DNA from: Bacteroidales bacterium
GTDB lineage: Bacteria; Bacteroidota; Bacteroidia; Bacteroidales; Bacteroidaceae
NCBI GenBank assembly: GCA_030532685.1
Contig: JAUNKN010000004.1
Coordinates: 1-64,000 of the forward strand
Direction of reading: 5' to 3'
Length of the DNA stretch: 64,000 nt
In this document: positions 16,723-25,496 of the stretch, piece after piece
Layout of the letters: each line of letters starts with the position of its first letter
Numbering within the stretch: the stretch's first letter is position 1
The notes under the pieces: generated by a model
What the model saw: the letters and a program-made list of their open reading frames with translations, nothing else
Databases searched by the model: none
Told to the model about the DNA's origin: nothing
Translations under genes and position numbers: made by a program

Positions 16723-17940
16723 ATGCAACTTGTACAATCGCGCGAGGGCCGTTCCTATCTTTTGCCCTTCGTACTCATCACCTCTTTGTTTTTTCTTTGG
16801 GGCTTTGCCCACAGCATCTTGGACGTGCTCAACAAGTACTTCCAAAATGAGATGGCCCTCTCCAAAACGCAATCGGCCTACATTCAAATGGTCGTCTACG
16901 GCGGCTACTTTCTCATGGCCTTGCCTGCCGGAGCGGTCATCGACCGCTGGGGCTATCGCGCTGGTGTGCTCGTAGGCCTGTTGCTCTATGGTCTGGGAGC
17001 ATTGCTCTTCATTCCAGGCGGTCAGCTCATGAGTTTCCCGTTTTTCCTCGGCTCGCTCTTCATCATCGGCTGTGGCCTCACCTTTCTCGAAACCTCGGCC
17101 AATCCTTATGTCACGGTGCTGGGCGACGAGCGCGGTGCGGCTCAGCGCATCAATTTCTCCCAATCGTTCAACGGACTGGGCTGGATGTTGGGGCCACTGG
17201 TAGGCGGCTGGTTGCTCTTTTCCGAAGGCGAAACGCCCAATATCACCCTGCCCTATGCCATCATCGGAAGCGCGGTGCTGCTCATCGCCTTGATTTTTGC
17301 GCGCATCCCACTTCCCGAAATCGAACCTGCTCCCGAAAGCACCGACGACCTCATCGAGGTGGAAGAAGCCACGGCCAAAATTCCCCTTTGGCGCCACAAA
17401 GCCTTTCTCTTCGGCCTGCTCGCGCTTTTCCTCTACGTCGCGGCCCAAACGGGAGTAAACAGCTTTTTCATCAACTATGCCCACGAGGCCGTCGGCTTGA
17501 GCGACCATCAGGCCTCCACCATTTTGGCCTTCGGCTGCATGGGGCTCTTTATGCTGGGACGCATGGGGGGCAGCTGGCTCATGACACGCATTCGCAGCGA
17601 ACATTTGCTTGCACTCTGCGGTGTGGGCGCCACGGTGGGCACAAGCCTTGTTGTTCTGTTTCCTGGTAGCGTGGGCTTCTATGCCCTCTTTGTGGTCTAC
17701 CTGTGCGAGAGCATCATGTTTCCCACCATCTTTGCCCTCGCGCTGCGCGGTGTGGGGCAACACACAAAGATGGCCTCCTCCTTTCTCATCATGAGTATCG
17801 TCGGGGGTGCCATTGCTCCACTTCTCATGGGGCTCTTGGCCGATCGTTACGACATGGCGCTCGGTTTTGTCGTTCCTCTATTTTGTTTTCTCGTCATCAC
17901 GGCCTACGGCGCCTACGTGAAAAAAAAGACTCATGACTAA
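16723..17940 (+). CDS. fucP: FucP-type sugar:proton symporter
   Basis: 405 aa MFS transporter with about 12 membrane segments. The FucP family features are present: an early acidic residue in FAHSILDVLNK, the FLETSANPYVTVLG signature with the conserved Glu in TM4, and the INFSQSFNGLGWMLGPLVGG motif. Substrate may be L-fucose or another hexose. TACCTTTG at 16690-16697 is a likely -7 element, without a good -33 box. The last 8 bases are shared with the start of the methylase gene, so any insertion of the restriction cassette rebuilt or preserved this stop codon. Confidence 0.85.
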   Translation: MQLVQSREGRSYLLPFVLITSLFFLWGFAHSILDVLNKYFQNEMALSKTQSAYIQMVVYGGYFLMALPAGAVIDRWGYRAGVLVGLLLYGLGALLFIPGGQLMSFPFFLGSLFIIGCGLTFLETSANPYVTVLGDERGAAQRINFSQSFNGLGWMLGPLVGGWLLFSEGETPNITLPYAIIGSAVLLIALIFARIPLPEIEPAPESTDDLIEVEEATAKIPLWRHKAFLFGLLALFLYVAAQTGVNSFFINYAHEAVGLSDHQASTILAFGCMGLFMLGRMGGSWLMTRIRSEHLLALCGVGATVGTSLVVLFPGSVGFYALFVVYLCESIMFPTIFALALRGVGQHTKMASSFLIMSIVGGAIAPLLMGLLADRYDMALGFVVPLFCFLVITAYGAYVKKKTHD

Positions 17941-18820
17941 AGCCAAGCCATTTATCAAGTGGGCTGGGGGAAAAGGACAACTTCTTCCTCAGTTAATGGA
18001 GCACGTAAATCCTCTATTCACAGAGCAAAAAGAGTTAACCTATATTGAGCCTTTTGTCGGGGGAGGAGCCATGCTGTTTCATATGTTGCAGACTTATCCC
18101 AATATAACAAAGGCTGTAATCAATGACATCAATCCCGATCTAATTGAATGTTACAAAACGGTACGTGATCATCCCCAAGAATTATTGGAAGCTCTTGCAA
18201 AAATAGAAGAAAGCTACTATAAAATTGGAAGTGAGGAGGAACGGAAAGAATTCTTTCTTCAACAACGTATTGTTTTCAATAGAAAGAGATTGCCTGCCAT
18301 CGAAAATACAACACTTTTTCTCTTTCTCAATCGCACTTGTTTCAATGGCCTGTATCGTGTCAACAAGAAAGGAGAATTTAATGTTCCATTTGGCCGATAC
18401 GGTTCTCCCAAGATATGCGACCCAGAAACAATTTTGGCCGATAGTCGACTTTTACAAAACGTAGAAATCCTTAGGGGAGATTTTGAAGCCACCTTCGAAC
18501 AGGCGACAGAACATACCTTCTTTTATTTTGATCCCCCCTACCGTCCTATTAGTTTGTCTTCCTCTTTCACCGATTATGCCAAAGAAGTGTTCAATGACGA
18601 ATCACAACTACGACTTAAAAGATTTTGCGACCGCGTAACCACAGCTGGGCATTCATTCATGCTGAGTAATTCAGATAGCAAAGACATAGAGACAGGACTT
18701 TCCTATTTTGACCAACTCTACCAAGAGTATTCCATTCATAGAGTCTATGCTTCGAGAAATGTGAATGCAATTGGAAGTAGACGAGGTAAAATAACAGAAA
18801 TCCTCGTGTGTAACTTCTAA
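17933..18820 (+). CDS. DNA adenine methylase, GATC-type (DpnM-like)
   Basis: 295 aa, alpha-class N6-adenine methyltransferase. Motif I region KPFIKWAGGKGQLLPQL at the N-terminus, PFVGGGAMLFHML, and the catalytic FFYFDPPYRPIS (DPPY) around residue 200. This order is that of Dam and M.DpnM, which methylate GATC. It overlaps fucP by 8 bp and is 11 bp from the DpnII-type nuclease gene. Base composition is clearly more AT-rich than the flanking genes (about 40 versus nearly 60 percent GC by eye), a sign of transfer. Confidence 0.9.
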   Translation: MTKAKPFIKWAGGKGQLLPQLMEHVNPLFTEQKELTYIEPFVGGGAMLFHMLQTYPNITKAVINDINPDLIECYKTVRDHPQELLEALAKIEESYYKIGSEEERKEFFLQQRIVFNRKRLPAIENTTLFLFLNRTCFNGLYRVNKKGEFNVPFGRYGSPKICDPETILADSRLLQNVEILRGDFEATFEQATEHTFFYFDPPYRPISLSSSFTDYAKEVFNDESQLRLKRFCDRVTTAGHSFMLSNSDSKDIETGLSYFDQLYQEYSIHRVYASRNVNAIGSRRGKITEILVCNF

Positions 18821-18831
18821 TTAGAAAAACT

Positions 18832-19677
18832 ATGCAACAGGTACAGCAAACAGAAAGATTTGAACAATTTCTCCAACAGCTCCAAGAAACCAACTTGACA
18901 CTTGATGCGATTTGCGACTTTAATAAGATCGAAAGTAACGTAGCTGAAATCAAACTCAGTCTCTGTGTACTAAACAGTCTCATTGGTGCTCAAAATCTTA
19001 CCGATGCTGTACAACTTATATGGGAACGAGACAAACATGCTTTTGAAGTATTAGACATCCTCGTCGCTATCCGAAGAAAAGACAATAAGGCTGTACTCGA
19101 CAGGCAAGGAAATCTCAAGAAAATAAGTCATTACTTTGAAAACACAACTCAAATTATTCAATTTCTAGAAGAAACAGGATTGGCTGAGGTATTGCAGCAG
19201 CAAAAGGTAAAAGACTTAGTTGATTACGTGTTTGGAGTGGAAACAGGAATGGATACCAATGCTCGAAAAAATAGGGTGGGCAAAACCATGCAAAACTTCA
19301 TTGCTCAACACATGACTAACCTGGGATTATCGTTCCGACAAGAAGTAGAATCCAAAGAATGGCCACAACTCAAAGAGGTTTTGGGCGATGACTTGAAACG
19401 CTTTGATTTTGTCGTAACCACCCAGCAAAAAACCTATCTTTTTGAAGTCAATTTTTATAGTTCTGGAGGAAGTAAACTCAACGAAATTGCACGCTCTTAC
19501 ACAGACATCGCCCCAAAAGTAAATGCAGTTCCAGGTTTAGAGTTTGTGTGGGTTACGGATGGACAAGGATGGTACAGTGCCAAAAACAAACTCCAAGAAG
19601 CTTTCAAATTCGTTCCACACATCTATAATCTCAGCACGATCGAAACATTCTTACAATCTTTGAAAGAGCAACAATGA
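18832..19677 (+). CDS. DpnII-type restriction endonuclease (GATC)
   Basis: 281 aa. The fold and sequence pattern follow the DpnII/MboI family: a helical N-terminal half, the TGMDTNARKNRVGKTM segment, then the nuclease core RFDFVVTTQQKTYLFEVNFYSSGGSKLNEIARSY, where the D-x(n)-E-x-N arrangement supplies the metal-binding residues. It should cut unmethylated GATC. It lies between two methylases and overlaps the second by 4 bp (ATGA), so it is probably translated with it. AT-rich like its partners. Confidence 0.9.
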   Translation: MQQVQQTERFEQFLQQLQETNLTLDAICDFNKIESNVAEIKLSLCVLNSLIGAQNLTDAVQLIWERDKHAFEVLDILVAIRRKDNKAVLDRQGNLKKISHYFENTTQIIQFLEETGLAEVLQQQKVKDLVDYVFGVETGMDTNARKNRVGKTMQNFIAQHMTNLGLSFRQEVESKEWPQLKEVLGDDLKRFDFVVTTQQKTYLFEVNFYSSGGSKLNEIARSYTDIAPKVNAVPGLEFVWVTDGQGWYSAKNKLQEAFKFVPHIYNLSTIETFLQSLKEQQ

Positions 19678-20540
19678 CCTCTTTTTTTAAGTCGGCCAAC
19701 CGAGACTTTACTCTTCTAGAGGGAGATTGTATCGAGTTGCTCCCAGAATTTGAATTTCAATTTGACGCGATTTTTGCAGATCCGCCTTACTTTCTGAGCA
19801 ATGGAGGAATAAGTTGTCAGAATGGAAGGGTGGTTTGTGTCGACAAAGGGCTATGGGATAAAGGGCAAGGAATAGAGCAACAAGAAGCCTTCAACGATAC
19901 ATGGATCGCTCTATGTCGATCCAAGCTCAAGGATCGAGGCTCCATTTGGATTTCTGGCACCTATCACAATATATTTAGCGTGGCACAGGCCTTGATACGA
20001 CACAATTTCAGAATTTTGAATGTAATTACTTGGGTAAAGACCAATCCGCCTCCCAACATTTCCTGTCGTTTTTTTACCTACTCGACTGAATTTATTATTT
20101 GGGCACGCAAGCACAAGCAAACCCCTCACTACTACAATTACGAACTGATGCGTTTGCTCAATGGCAACAAGCAAATGACTGATGTTTGGCACTTGCCTGC
20201 CATTGCACGATGGGAAAAGTCTTGCGGGAAGCATCCCACTCAAAAGCCACTGTCTGTACTAGCTCGTATTCTACTCGCCTCCACCCGCCCTTCTGATTGG
20301 ATATTAGATCCTTTTGCAGGAAGTAGTACTACAGGAATTGCAGCTTCTCTCTTGGGACGTCGATATTTAGGTATCGAAAAAGAAAAAGAGTTTCTCACCA
20401 TGGGCATGCAACGTCGCATAGAGTTGGACAATTTCCAAATAAGAGAGACTTATCGCAAAAAAATAAAAGACTTAGGCTATCTACCCTCCACCGAGATGAC
20501 GCTCCATGAAACTCCTGAGACCTACGGCCTTCCTTTTTAA
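19674..20540 (+). CDS. second adenine methyltransferase, DpnA-like
   Basis: 288 aa, beta-class N6-adenine/N4-cytosine methyltransferase. Catalytic FADPPYFLSNGG lies near residue 35 and the AdoMet-binding DPFAGSSTTGIAA near residue 210, so the motif order is the reverse of the first methylase. KHPTQKPLSVL is also typical. In the DpnII system M.DpnA can methylate single-stranded GATC and protects incoming DNA during transformation. Presence of both methylases implies the same arrangement here. The order methylase-nuclease-methylase differs from the M-M-R order of S. pneumoniae. AT-rich; ends 12 bp before the FKBP gene. Confidence 0.88.
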   Translation: MTSFFKSANRDFTLLEGDCIELLPEFEFQFDAIFADPPYFLSNGGISCQNGRVVCVDKGLWDKGQGIEQQEAFNDTWIALCRSKLKDRGSIWISGTYHNIFSVAQALIRHNFRILNVITWVKTNPPPNISCRFFTYSTEFIIWARKHKQTPHYYNYELMRLLNGNKQMTDVWHLPAIARWEKSCGKHPTQKPLSVLARILLASTRPSDWILDPFAGSSTTGIAASLLGRRYLGIEKEKEFLTMGMQRRIELDNFQIRETYRKKIKDLGYLPSTEMTLHETPETYGLPF

Positions 20541-20552
20541 ATTCTCTACCCC

Positions 20553-21023
20553 ATGGCTCACAAAAAGAAACTCACTGCCGCCGACATTGCGGCCTATAAG
20601 CAAGAAAACGAAGACTACTTGCGCCAGCTCAAGAGCAAGCCCGACTATCGGGAATTGCGCTGCGGTGTGTTCTACAAAGTGCTGCAAGAGGCCGCTCCCG
20701 TTCCTGCCGATGCGACCGAACGACAGCGCCGCAAACTCGAAGCTTGCCCACAACCGCGCTCCATCGTGACGGTGCACTATGCAGGACGCCTCATCAATGG
20801 CAAGCAGTTTGACTCTTCACGTCGCGGAGCAGGCACTCCCGTGGCCTTTCGCGTGAACGAACTCATCACGGGCTGGCAAGTGGCTTTGGTCAATATGCAC
20901 ATTGGCGAACGCTGGGAAATCGTGATTCCCTCGGAAGCGGGCTATGGCGAACGTGGTGCAGGGCGCGACATTCCTGGCCACTCGACGCTCGTGTTTGAAC
21001 TCGAACTCCTCGACATCGCCTAA
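20553..21023 (+). CDS. FKBP-type peptidyl-prolyl isomerase, small cytoplasmic
   Basis: 156 aa, no signal peptide. A Lys-rich start (MAHKKKLTAADIAAYKQEN) is followed by a short helical part and an FKBP_C domain: VTVHYAGRLINGKQFDSS, ITGWQVALVNMHIGERWEIVIP and GYGERGAGRDIPGHSTLVFELEL. GC content returns to that of the general chromosome. It is the fourth FKBP of the window, separated from the other three by tcdA, fucP and the restriction cassette. If the cassette were removed, fucP would lie directly upstream. Confidence 0.85.
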   Translation: MAHKKKLTAADIAAYKQENEDYLRQLKSKPDYRELRCGVFYKVLQEAAPVPADATERQRRKLEACPQPRSIVTVHYAGRLINGKQFDSSRRGAGTPVAFRVNELITGWQVALVNMHIGERWEIVIPSEAGYGERGAGRDIPGHSTLVFELELLDIA

Positions 21024-21088
21024 ACCTCCCTGCAGCGCGTGCTGTCCCCTCGTGTTCTTACCTGTTTCGACAAAGGTGGGAGCGCAAA

Positions 21089-21112
21089 AATCCTGCGTGG
21101 GAAGAAAAAAAT
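21089..21112. repeat. CCCACGTAG-box repeat, partial copy 3
   Basis: A single box, AATCCTGCGTGGGAAGAAAA, remains here between the FKBP and mtnN genes. The other boxes of the family are not visible. Probably a decayed or minimal copy. Confidence 0.65.
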
Positions 21113-21166
21113 AGTGCGACGCGATGCCCCTTTTGCATCGCCCATATTTCACCTCTTTTCCTCCCT

Positions 21167-21865
21167 ATGCATCTCGCTATCATCACGGCCATGTCGGTCG
21201 AACACGCACAAATCGCCACCCTTTTGGCTCAACGTTCCGAGCACACCGAGGGCGCCTACACCTATACACAAGGCACCATAGGCCCCCACCGCATCACACT
21301 GATGCAATGTGGCATTGGCAAGGTCAATGCCGCAGTGGGCACCACCGCTCTCATCGCCTATGCCCAGCCCGATGCCGTCCTGAGCACGGGATGTGCTGGC
21401 GGCATCGACACGGTGCTGGGAGTGATGGATGTGGTGGCTTCGACCCAACTCGTCTATCACGATGTGTGGTGTGGCGAGGGCAATGCCTACGGACAGGTGC
21501 AAGGCATGCCCGAACGCTTTGCAGCCAGCGAGCAGTTGCTCGCAGCCGCCCACCGCTTGCAGGCCGACGAGGCTTGCAGCACCCCCATTCACTTTGGCCT
21601 CATCGCCACGGGGGACAAGTTCATCACCGACCGCACAGAGCTCTCGCACATCAAGGCGCAATTTCCCGAAGCCCTGGCGGTCGACATGGAGAGTGCCGCC
21701 ATCTCCCAAGTGTGCCACATCCACCAGTTGCCCTTCGTGAGTTTCCGCATCATCAGCGACACGCCTGGCGTCGAGGGGCATTGGGATCAATATCAGGACT
21801 TTTGGGGCGAAATGGCCAATCGCTCCTTTGGCGTGACGCGCCAGTTTATCGAAGATTTGGACTGA
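21167..21865 (+). CDS. mtnN: 5'-methylthioadenosine/S-adenosylhomocysteine nucleosidase
   Basis: 232 aa, the usual length. Family features in order: AIITAMSVEHAQI at the N-terminus, GIGKVNAAVGTT, STGCAGGID, ATGDKFITD, ALAVDMESAAISQVC with the catalytic Glu and ribose-binding Met-Glu, and RIISDTPG. It removes adenine from S-adenosylhomocysteine, giving S-ribosylhomocysteine, the substrate of LuxS encoded 125 bp downstream. The two genes form the AI-2-producing branch of the activated methyl cycle. No good promoter is visible directly upstream. Confidence 0.92.
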   Translation: MHLAIITAMSVEHAQIATLLAQRSEHTEGAYTYTQGTIGPHRITLMQCGIGKVNAAVGTTALIAYAQPDAVLSTGCAGGIDTVLGVMDVVASTQLVYHDVWCGEGNAYGQVQGMPERFAASEQLLAAAHRLQADEACSTPIHFGLIATGDKFITDRTELSHIKAQFPEALAVDMESAAISQVCHIHQLPFVSFRIISDTPGVEGHWDQYQDFWGEMANRSFGVTRQFIEDLD

Positions 21866-21989
21866 GCCAGACGCGAGTCGTACCGAAAGGGCGCGGGCGC
21901 GGCTGTGGCGAGATCCACCTTTGCAGAACGAAGGTTGGGACTCCTCTCCCCTCCTCCTCAACACCATCTCTCCTTTTACCACACAGAAC

Positions 21990-22469
21990 ATGAAAAAGAT
22001 ACCCTCCTTCACCGTCAATCATCTCACCCTGCATCGCGGCGTCTATGTGAGTCGCCAAGATCGCGTGGGCAGCGAAATCGTAACAACCTTTGATGTGCGC
22101 ATGAAAGCGCCCAATCGCGAACCAGCACTGCACGTCAATGCCATTCACGCCATGGAGCACCTCGCAGCCACCTTCCTGCGCAATCACCCCACCTGGGCCG
22201 AGCGCGTCATCTACTGGGGGCCCATGGGCTGCCTCACGGGCAACTACCTGATTCTGCAAGGCGACCTCACACCACAGGAAGTGCTGCCTCTGCTCACAGA
22301 GACCTTCGAGTTTATTGCGAAATTCGAGGGCGAAATTCCCGGCGCCAACGCACGCGATTGCGGCAACTATCAACTCATGGATTTGAACATAGCCCGTTGG
22401 GAGGCGCGCAAATACCTGGACGAGGTGCTGCTCAGAATGACGCCCGAACGTATGACTTATCCCGAATAG
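21990..22469 (+). CDS. luxS: S-ribosylhomocysteine lyase
   Basis: 159 aa from the ATG at 21990. The metal-binding H-x-x-E-H is His53-Ala-Met-Glu56-His57 and the third ligand is Cys124 (ARDCGNY). The catalytic Cys81 lies in GPMGC. It splits S-ribosylhomocysteine into homocysteine and DPD, the precursor of autoinducer-2. Follows mtnN; yaaA starts 7 bp after it. A CACCTTTG -7-like box at 21916-21923 might give it its own promoter, but no -33 box is seen. Confidence 0.95.
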   Translation: MKKIPSFTVNHLTLHRGVYVSRQDRVGSEIVTTFDVRMKAPNREPALHVNAIHAMEHLAATFLRNHPTWAERVIYWGPMGCLTGNYLILQGDLTPQEVLPLLTETFEFIAKFEGEIPGANARDCGNYQLMDLNIARWEARKYLDEVLLRMTPERMTYPE

Positions 22470-22476
22470 TAGCTTT

Positions 22477-23238
22477 ATGCAAATACTCCTCTCTCCCGCC
22501 AAGGACATGACCGATGCCCCTGCCGTGCAAGCGCCTCGGCTCAGCACGCCGCGCTTTCAGCTCGAAGCGGAGCGCTGCGCACTGCAAATAAGCGAACTCG
22601 ACACGGAGGAATTGGCCGATTTGCTAAAAATCAATCCTCAACTGGCAGCGCTCAACAAACGACGCTTCCACGATTTTCTCGATCCCGAACCGCGCATGGC
22701 GGCAGCCTTGGCCTATACGGGCATGGCCTATAAGCATTTGCGTGCCGAAGAGTTCTCCGCTCAGGACTGGGAGTGGGCGCAAGAGCACCTGTGGATAAGC
22801 TCCTTTCTCTACGGCCTCAACCGCCCCATGGACGCCATCAAGACCCACCGTTTGGAGGGCAAGGTGGTGCTGCCCGACCACGAGGGGCTGACGATGTTTC
22901 AGTTTTGGCGCTCGCGCCTCACGGACGTGCTCATCGACAGTTGTCTGGCCGACGATGGCACGCTCATTTATCTGGCCTCGGCCGAGATGAAAAGCCTCTT
23001 CGACTGGAAGCGCGTCACGAAGCAGGTGCGCGTCATCACCATCGATCATGCCATCGACCTGGGCGACCGCTTGAAAACGGTGGTCGTGTACAGCAAAATG
23101 ATGCGCGGTGCTACCACGCGCCAGCTCATCACACAGCGCATCGCGCAGCCCGAGGCCTTGCAAGACTTTGAGTACGAGGGCTTCGTTTATCGCCCAGAAC
23201 ACAGCAGCGAAGCACGCTGGACGTGGGTGCAAGCCTAA
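22477..23238 (+). CDS. yaaA: peroxide stress protein YaaA (DUF328/UPF0246)
   Basis: 253 aa. Starts MQILLSPAKDM, the family hallmark, and continues with INPQLAALNKRRFHDF, PAALAYTGMAYKHL-like (AAALAYTGMAYKHL), LYGLNRPMDAIKTHRLE and a basic C-terminal part. E. coli YaaA binds DNA and limits iron-driven oxidative damage under peroxide stress. It sits 7 bp after luxS and 23 bp before the thiol peroxidase gene, so the operon couples methyl-cycle recycling with peroxide defence. Confidence 0.88.
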   Translation: MQILLSPAKDMTDAPAVQAPRLSTPRFQLEAERCALQISELDTEELADLLKINPQLAALNKRRFHDFLDPEPRMAAALAYTGMAYKHLRAEEFSAQDWEWAQEHLWISSFLYGLNRPMDAIKTHRLEGKVVLPDHEGLTMFQFWRSRLTDVLIDSCLADDGTLIYLASAEMKSLFDWKRVTKQVRVITIDHAIDLGDRLKTVVVYSKMMRGATTRQLITQRIAQPEALQDFEYEGFVYRPEHSSEARWTWVQA

Positions 23239-23261
23239 ATTCTATTGCTAAATCTTTCCCT

Positions 23262-23729
23262 ATGATTACTCCTGGCACACGCCTGCCCGAAACATTGGGC
23301 ACCGACCAAACGGGCCACACCATCACTCTGCAAGAAATGGCTGGTCGCAAATTCATTCTCTACTTTTATCCCAAGGACAACACACCTGGCTGCACGGCCG
23401 AGGCCTGCTCGCTGCGCGACAAGCACACGGAGCTCCAAGCTCTCGGTTATGAAGTGATTGGGGTGAGCACCGACACGGCTGCCAGCCACGAGCGCTTCAT
23501 CGCCAAACATGAATTGCCTTTTCGCCTCATTGCCGACACGGAGCGCACGCTCATCGAAGCCGTAGGCGTGTGGGGCGAGAAAATGATGTATGGCAAAACG
23601 GTGATGGGGCTCATCCGTACCACGCTACTCATCGACGAGCAGGGCTGTGTGGAACAGGTATTCTCGGGCCGCGAAATCAAGACCAAGGAGCACGCCGAAC
23701 AAATCATCGCGGTGCTCGACCAAAAGTAA
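23262..23729 (+). CDS. bcp: thioredoxin-dependent thiol peroxidase (Bcp/PrxQ)
   Basis: 155 aa from the ATG at 23262. Peroxidatic Cys44 in YFYPKDNTPGCTAEAC and a probable resolving Cys49 five residues on, the two-cysteine alpha-type PrxQ arrangement. It reduces hydrogen peroxide and organic peroxides using thioredoxin. Last gene of the mtnN-luxS-yaaA-bcp group, followed by a strong terminator. Confidence 0.92.
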   Translation: MITPGTRLPETLGTDQTGHTITLQEMAGRKFILYFYPKDNTPGCTAEACSLRDKHTELQALGYEVIGVSTDTAASHERFIAKHELPFRLIADTERTLIEAVGVWGEKMMYGKTVMGLIRTTLLIDEQGCVEQVFSGREIKTKEHAEQIIAVLDQK

Positions 23730-23756
23730 ATCGCGCATCATCCTCGTTCATCTCAA

Positions 23757-23796
23757 AAAACAGGCCGTGTCAGAACTTTCTGACACGGCCTGTTTT
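23757..23796. terminator. bidirectional terminator
   Basis: A perfect 18-bp stem (AAAACAGGCCGTGTCAGA and its complement) with loop ACTT. T-tracts on both sides serve bcp (plus) and the DUF2490 operon (minus, ending at 23915). Confidence 0.9.
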
Positions 23797-23914
23797 GTCT
23801 AAAAAGACGGCGCGCAAGGCGAAAAACCAACGAAAAAGCATGGCTCGGAAGGGCTTGGCCTCGCGACTGCAACGCTCCATTTTCCACACGAGGAGAAGGG
23901 GAAAGACGGGGAGC

Positions 23915-24718
23915 TTAGAACTTGAACGTGTAGCTGATATCGAGAATGTTCAGAGGAGCTTCGTTGTCGTTGTCGCTGCTACCGATTTGGTGCAAATAGG
24001 CGGCCGAAATCGTGTGTTGCTTGTTGATGTTCCACTCGCTGCCCAAAGTGAAGCGATGACGCACGATGTCGAAACTCTCGGCCAGATTGTTGGCAATTTC
24101 GTAGGTAGCGAAAGGAGTGAGAGGGCAGCCTTTGATGTTGTATTCGGCCTTGAAACGCGAACGTAAGTAGTACTTGGACGAGGCTTTCTTCAATTCGGGC
24201 TCGGAAGTGAGGCGCTCGAAACGCTCTCCCTGATAGCTGTATTGCCCTTGAGCAGCGGCATCACGGTATTTCCACTCGGTGGTGGTAGCTTCCATGTTCT
24301 GCGTAAATTGGTAACGCTCGCGCAAGGAGAAAGCCCATCGCTTGTTGGGCTTCCACTTGTAGGTGGCATCCAGGTGCAAGCGATGACGCGGGCGCCAAAA
24401 AGCAGCATCGACGTTATAGCCATTGATATTGCCCTTTTTCGTATAGTTGATTTTTCCCTCCTCGTCCTTGTAATCGTGGATATACTGGTAGCCCGCGGTG
24501 AGCTTGAGCCCCGACATCACCTTATAGTTCACCGCCAAAGCGCCATTCCAGCGGGTAGACTGAGCCAGGTTGTTTTCTTGACGATGGCCAAGGGACATCT
24601 CTACGCTCCACTTTTTATTGAGCGTTTTTTCGGCACCGGCTTCCAACCAAAGGCCACCTTCGGCCATCGAACTCAGAGGTGCAGCGAGGAAAAGACAAAG
24701 AGGGAGAATGCGTTTCAT
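23915..24718 (-). CDS. DUF2490 outer-membrane beta-barrel protein
   Basis: 267 aa from the ATG at 24718, chosen because MKRILPLCLFLAAPLSSMA is a clean signal peptide; the longer upstream reading is not. The barrel shows LWLEAGAEKTLNKKWSVEMSLGHR, an RLHLDATYKWKPNKRWAFSLRERYQF hairpin and a terminal strand DISYTFKF. The family has no known function. It is the last gene of an operon with a DUF4956 membrane protein and a VTC-domain polymerase, so it may be the outer-membrane partner of that system (inference). Confidence 0.75.
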   Translation of the reverse strand: MKRILPLCLFLAAPLSSMAEGGLWLEAGAEKTLNKKWSVEMSLGHRQENNLAQSTRWNGALAVNYKVMSGLKLTAGYQYIHDYKDEEGKINYTKKGNINGYNVDAAFWRPRHRLHLDATYKWKPNKRWAFSLRERYQFTQNMEATTTEWKYRDAAAQGQYSYQGERFERLTSEPELKKASSKYYLRSRFKAEYNIKGCPLTPFATYEIANNLAESFDIVRHRFTLGSEWNINKQHTISAAYLHQIGSSDNDNEAPLNILDISYTFKF

Positions 24719-24806
24719 AAAGGAGACAGAGAGATAGGGAGATGAGAAAAAGGGGAAATGCTGTAAGAAAAACGAGAATCGGGAAAACATGCAGCTCGAG
24801 AACGTT

Positions 24807-25475
24807 CTATTTGAGATTTTCTCGATCGGGAAATTTGAACTCGCGATCCACCGATTTGATTTGCGTACCGCAGTCGTTGTAGTACACCTTAATCATGGTG
24901 ACGTCTTGTAGGAAATCGACCGAACCGACCTCAACCATCGTCACGTCTACGCCGAGGCGTTGGCGCAAATCGGCAATGAGTTCTTCTTCGCGGTCGGGAC
25001 GAATGAGCTCGATGTTGTCGTAGCGCACGTACTTGCAGCCCTTATTATTGGGCAACAAACGCTCGCAGACGGCTATCGTAGTCAAAAATACAGCATTGAC
25101 CACCAGGCACATCACTGCGCCTTCTAAACTAAACACTGAGGGAGCGAGCTTACCATTGATCACGCTCAGCGCAACGAGCAGGAAGAGATAGTTCATCTCA
25201 CGAATGGGCACGCTCTCTGTGCGATAGCGCAAAATGCCGAAAATGGCAAACAAGCCCAAGGCTGCTCCCATACCAATATCGGCCGCGCTGTTGCCGAGCA
25301 ACAAGAAGATGAGCATAAAAATGCTCACACTCAGCAAAATATACGTAAAATAGTAGTCGCGGCGACGGCTCTTGGGGTAGTAAAAAAAGTGCACGATGAG
25401 CCACACCACAAAACTATTGACAAGCAGGGCGGCTACAAGTCCAAAAATGTTAGAAAGGGAGCTGAGAACGGCCAT
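24807..25475 (-). CDS. DUF4956 membrane protein
   Basis: 222 aa. Four hydrophobic segments fill the first ~130 residues (SLSNIFGLVAALLVNSFVVW, YFTYILLSVSIFMLIFLLL, a Gly/Ala-rich third and SLEGAVMCLVVNAVFLTTIAV). A soluble C-terminal domain follows (LIADLRQRLGVDVTMVEVGSVDFLQDV), consistent with DUF4956. Genes of this family commonly lie beside VTC-type polyphosphate polymerases, as here, with 21 bp between them. A role in regulating or anchoring the polymerase is likely but unproven. Confidence 0.8.
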   Translation of the reverse strand: MAVLSSLSNIFGLVAALLVNSFVVWLIVHFFYYPKSRRRDYYFTYILLSVSIFMLIFLLLGNSAADIGMGAALGLFAIFGILRYRTESVPIREMNYLFLLVALSVINGKLAPSVFSLEGAVMCLVVNAVFLTTIAVCERLLPNNKGCKYVRYDNIELIRPDREEELIADLRQRLGVDVTMVEVGSVDFLQDVTMIKVYYNDCGTQIKSVDREFKFPDRENLK

Positions 25476-25496
25476 AGAAGAAAGGAAAATAGATTT

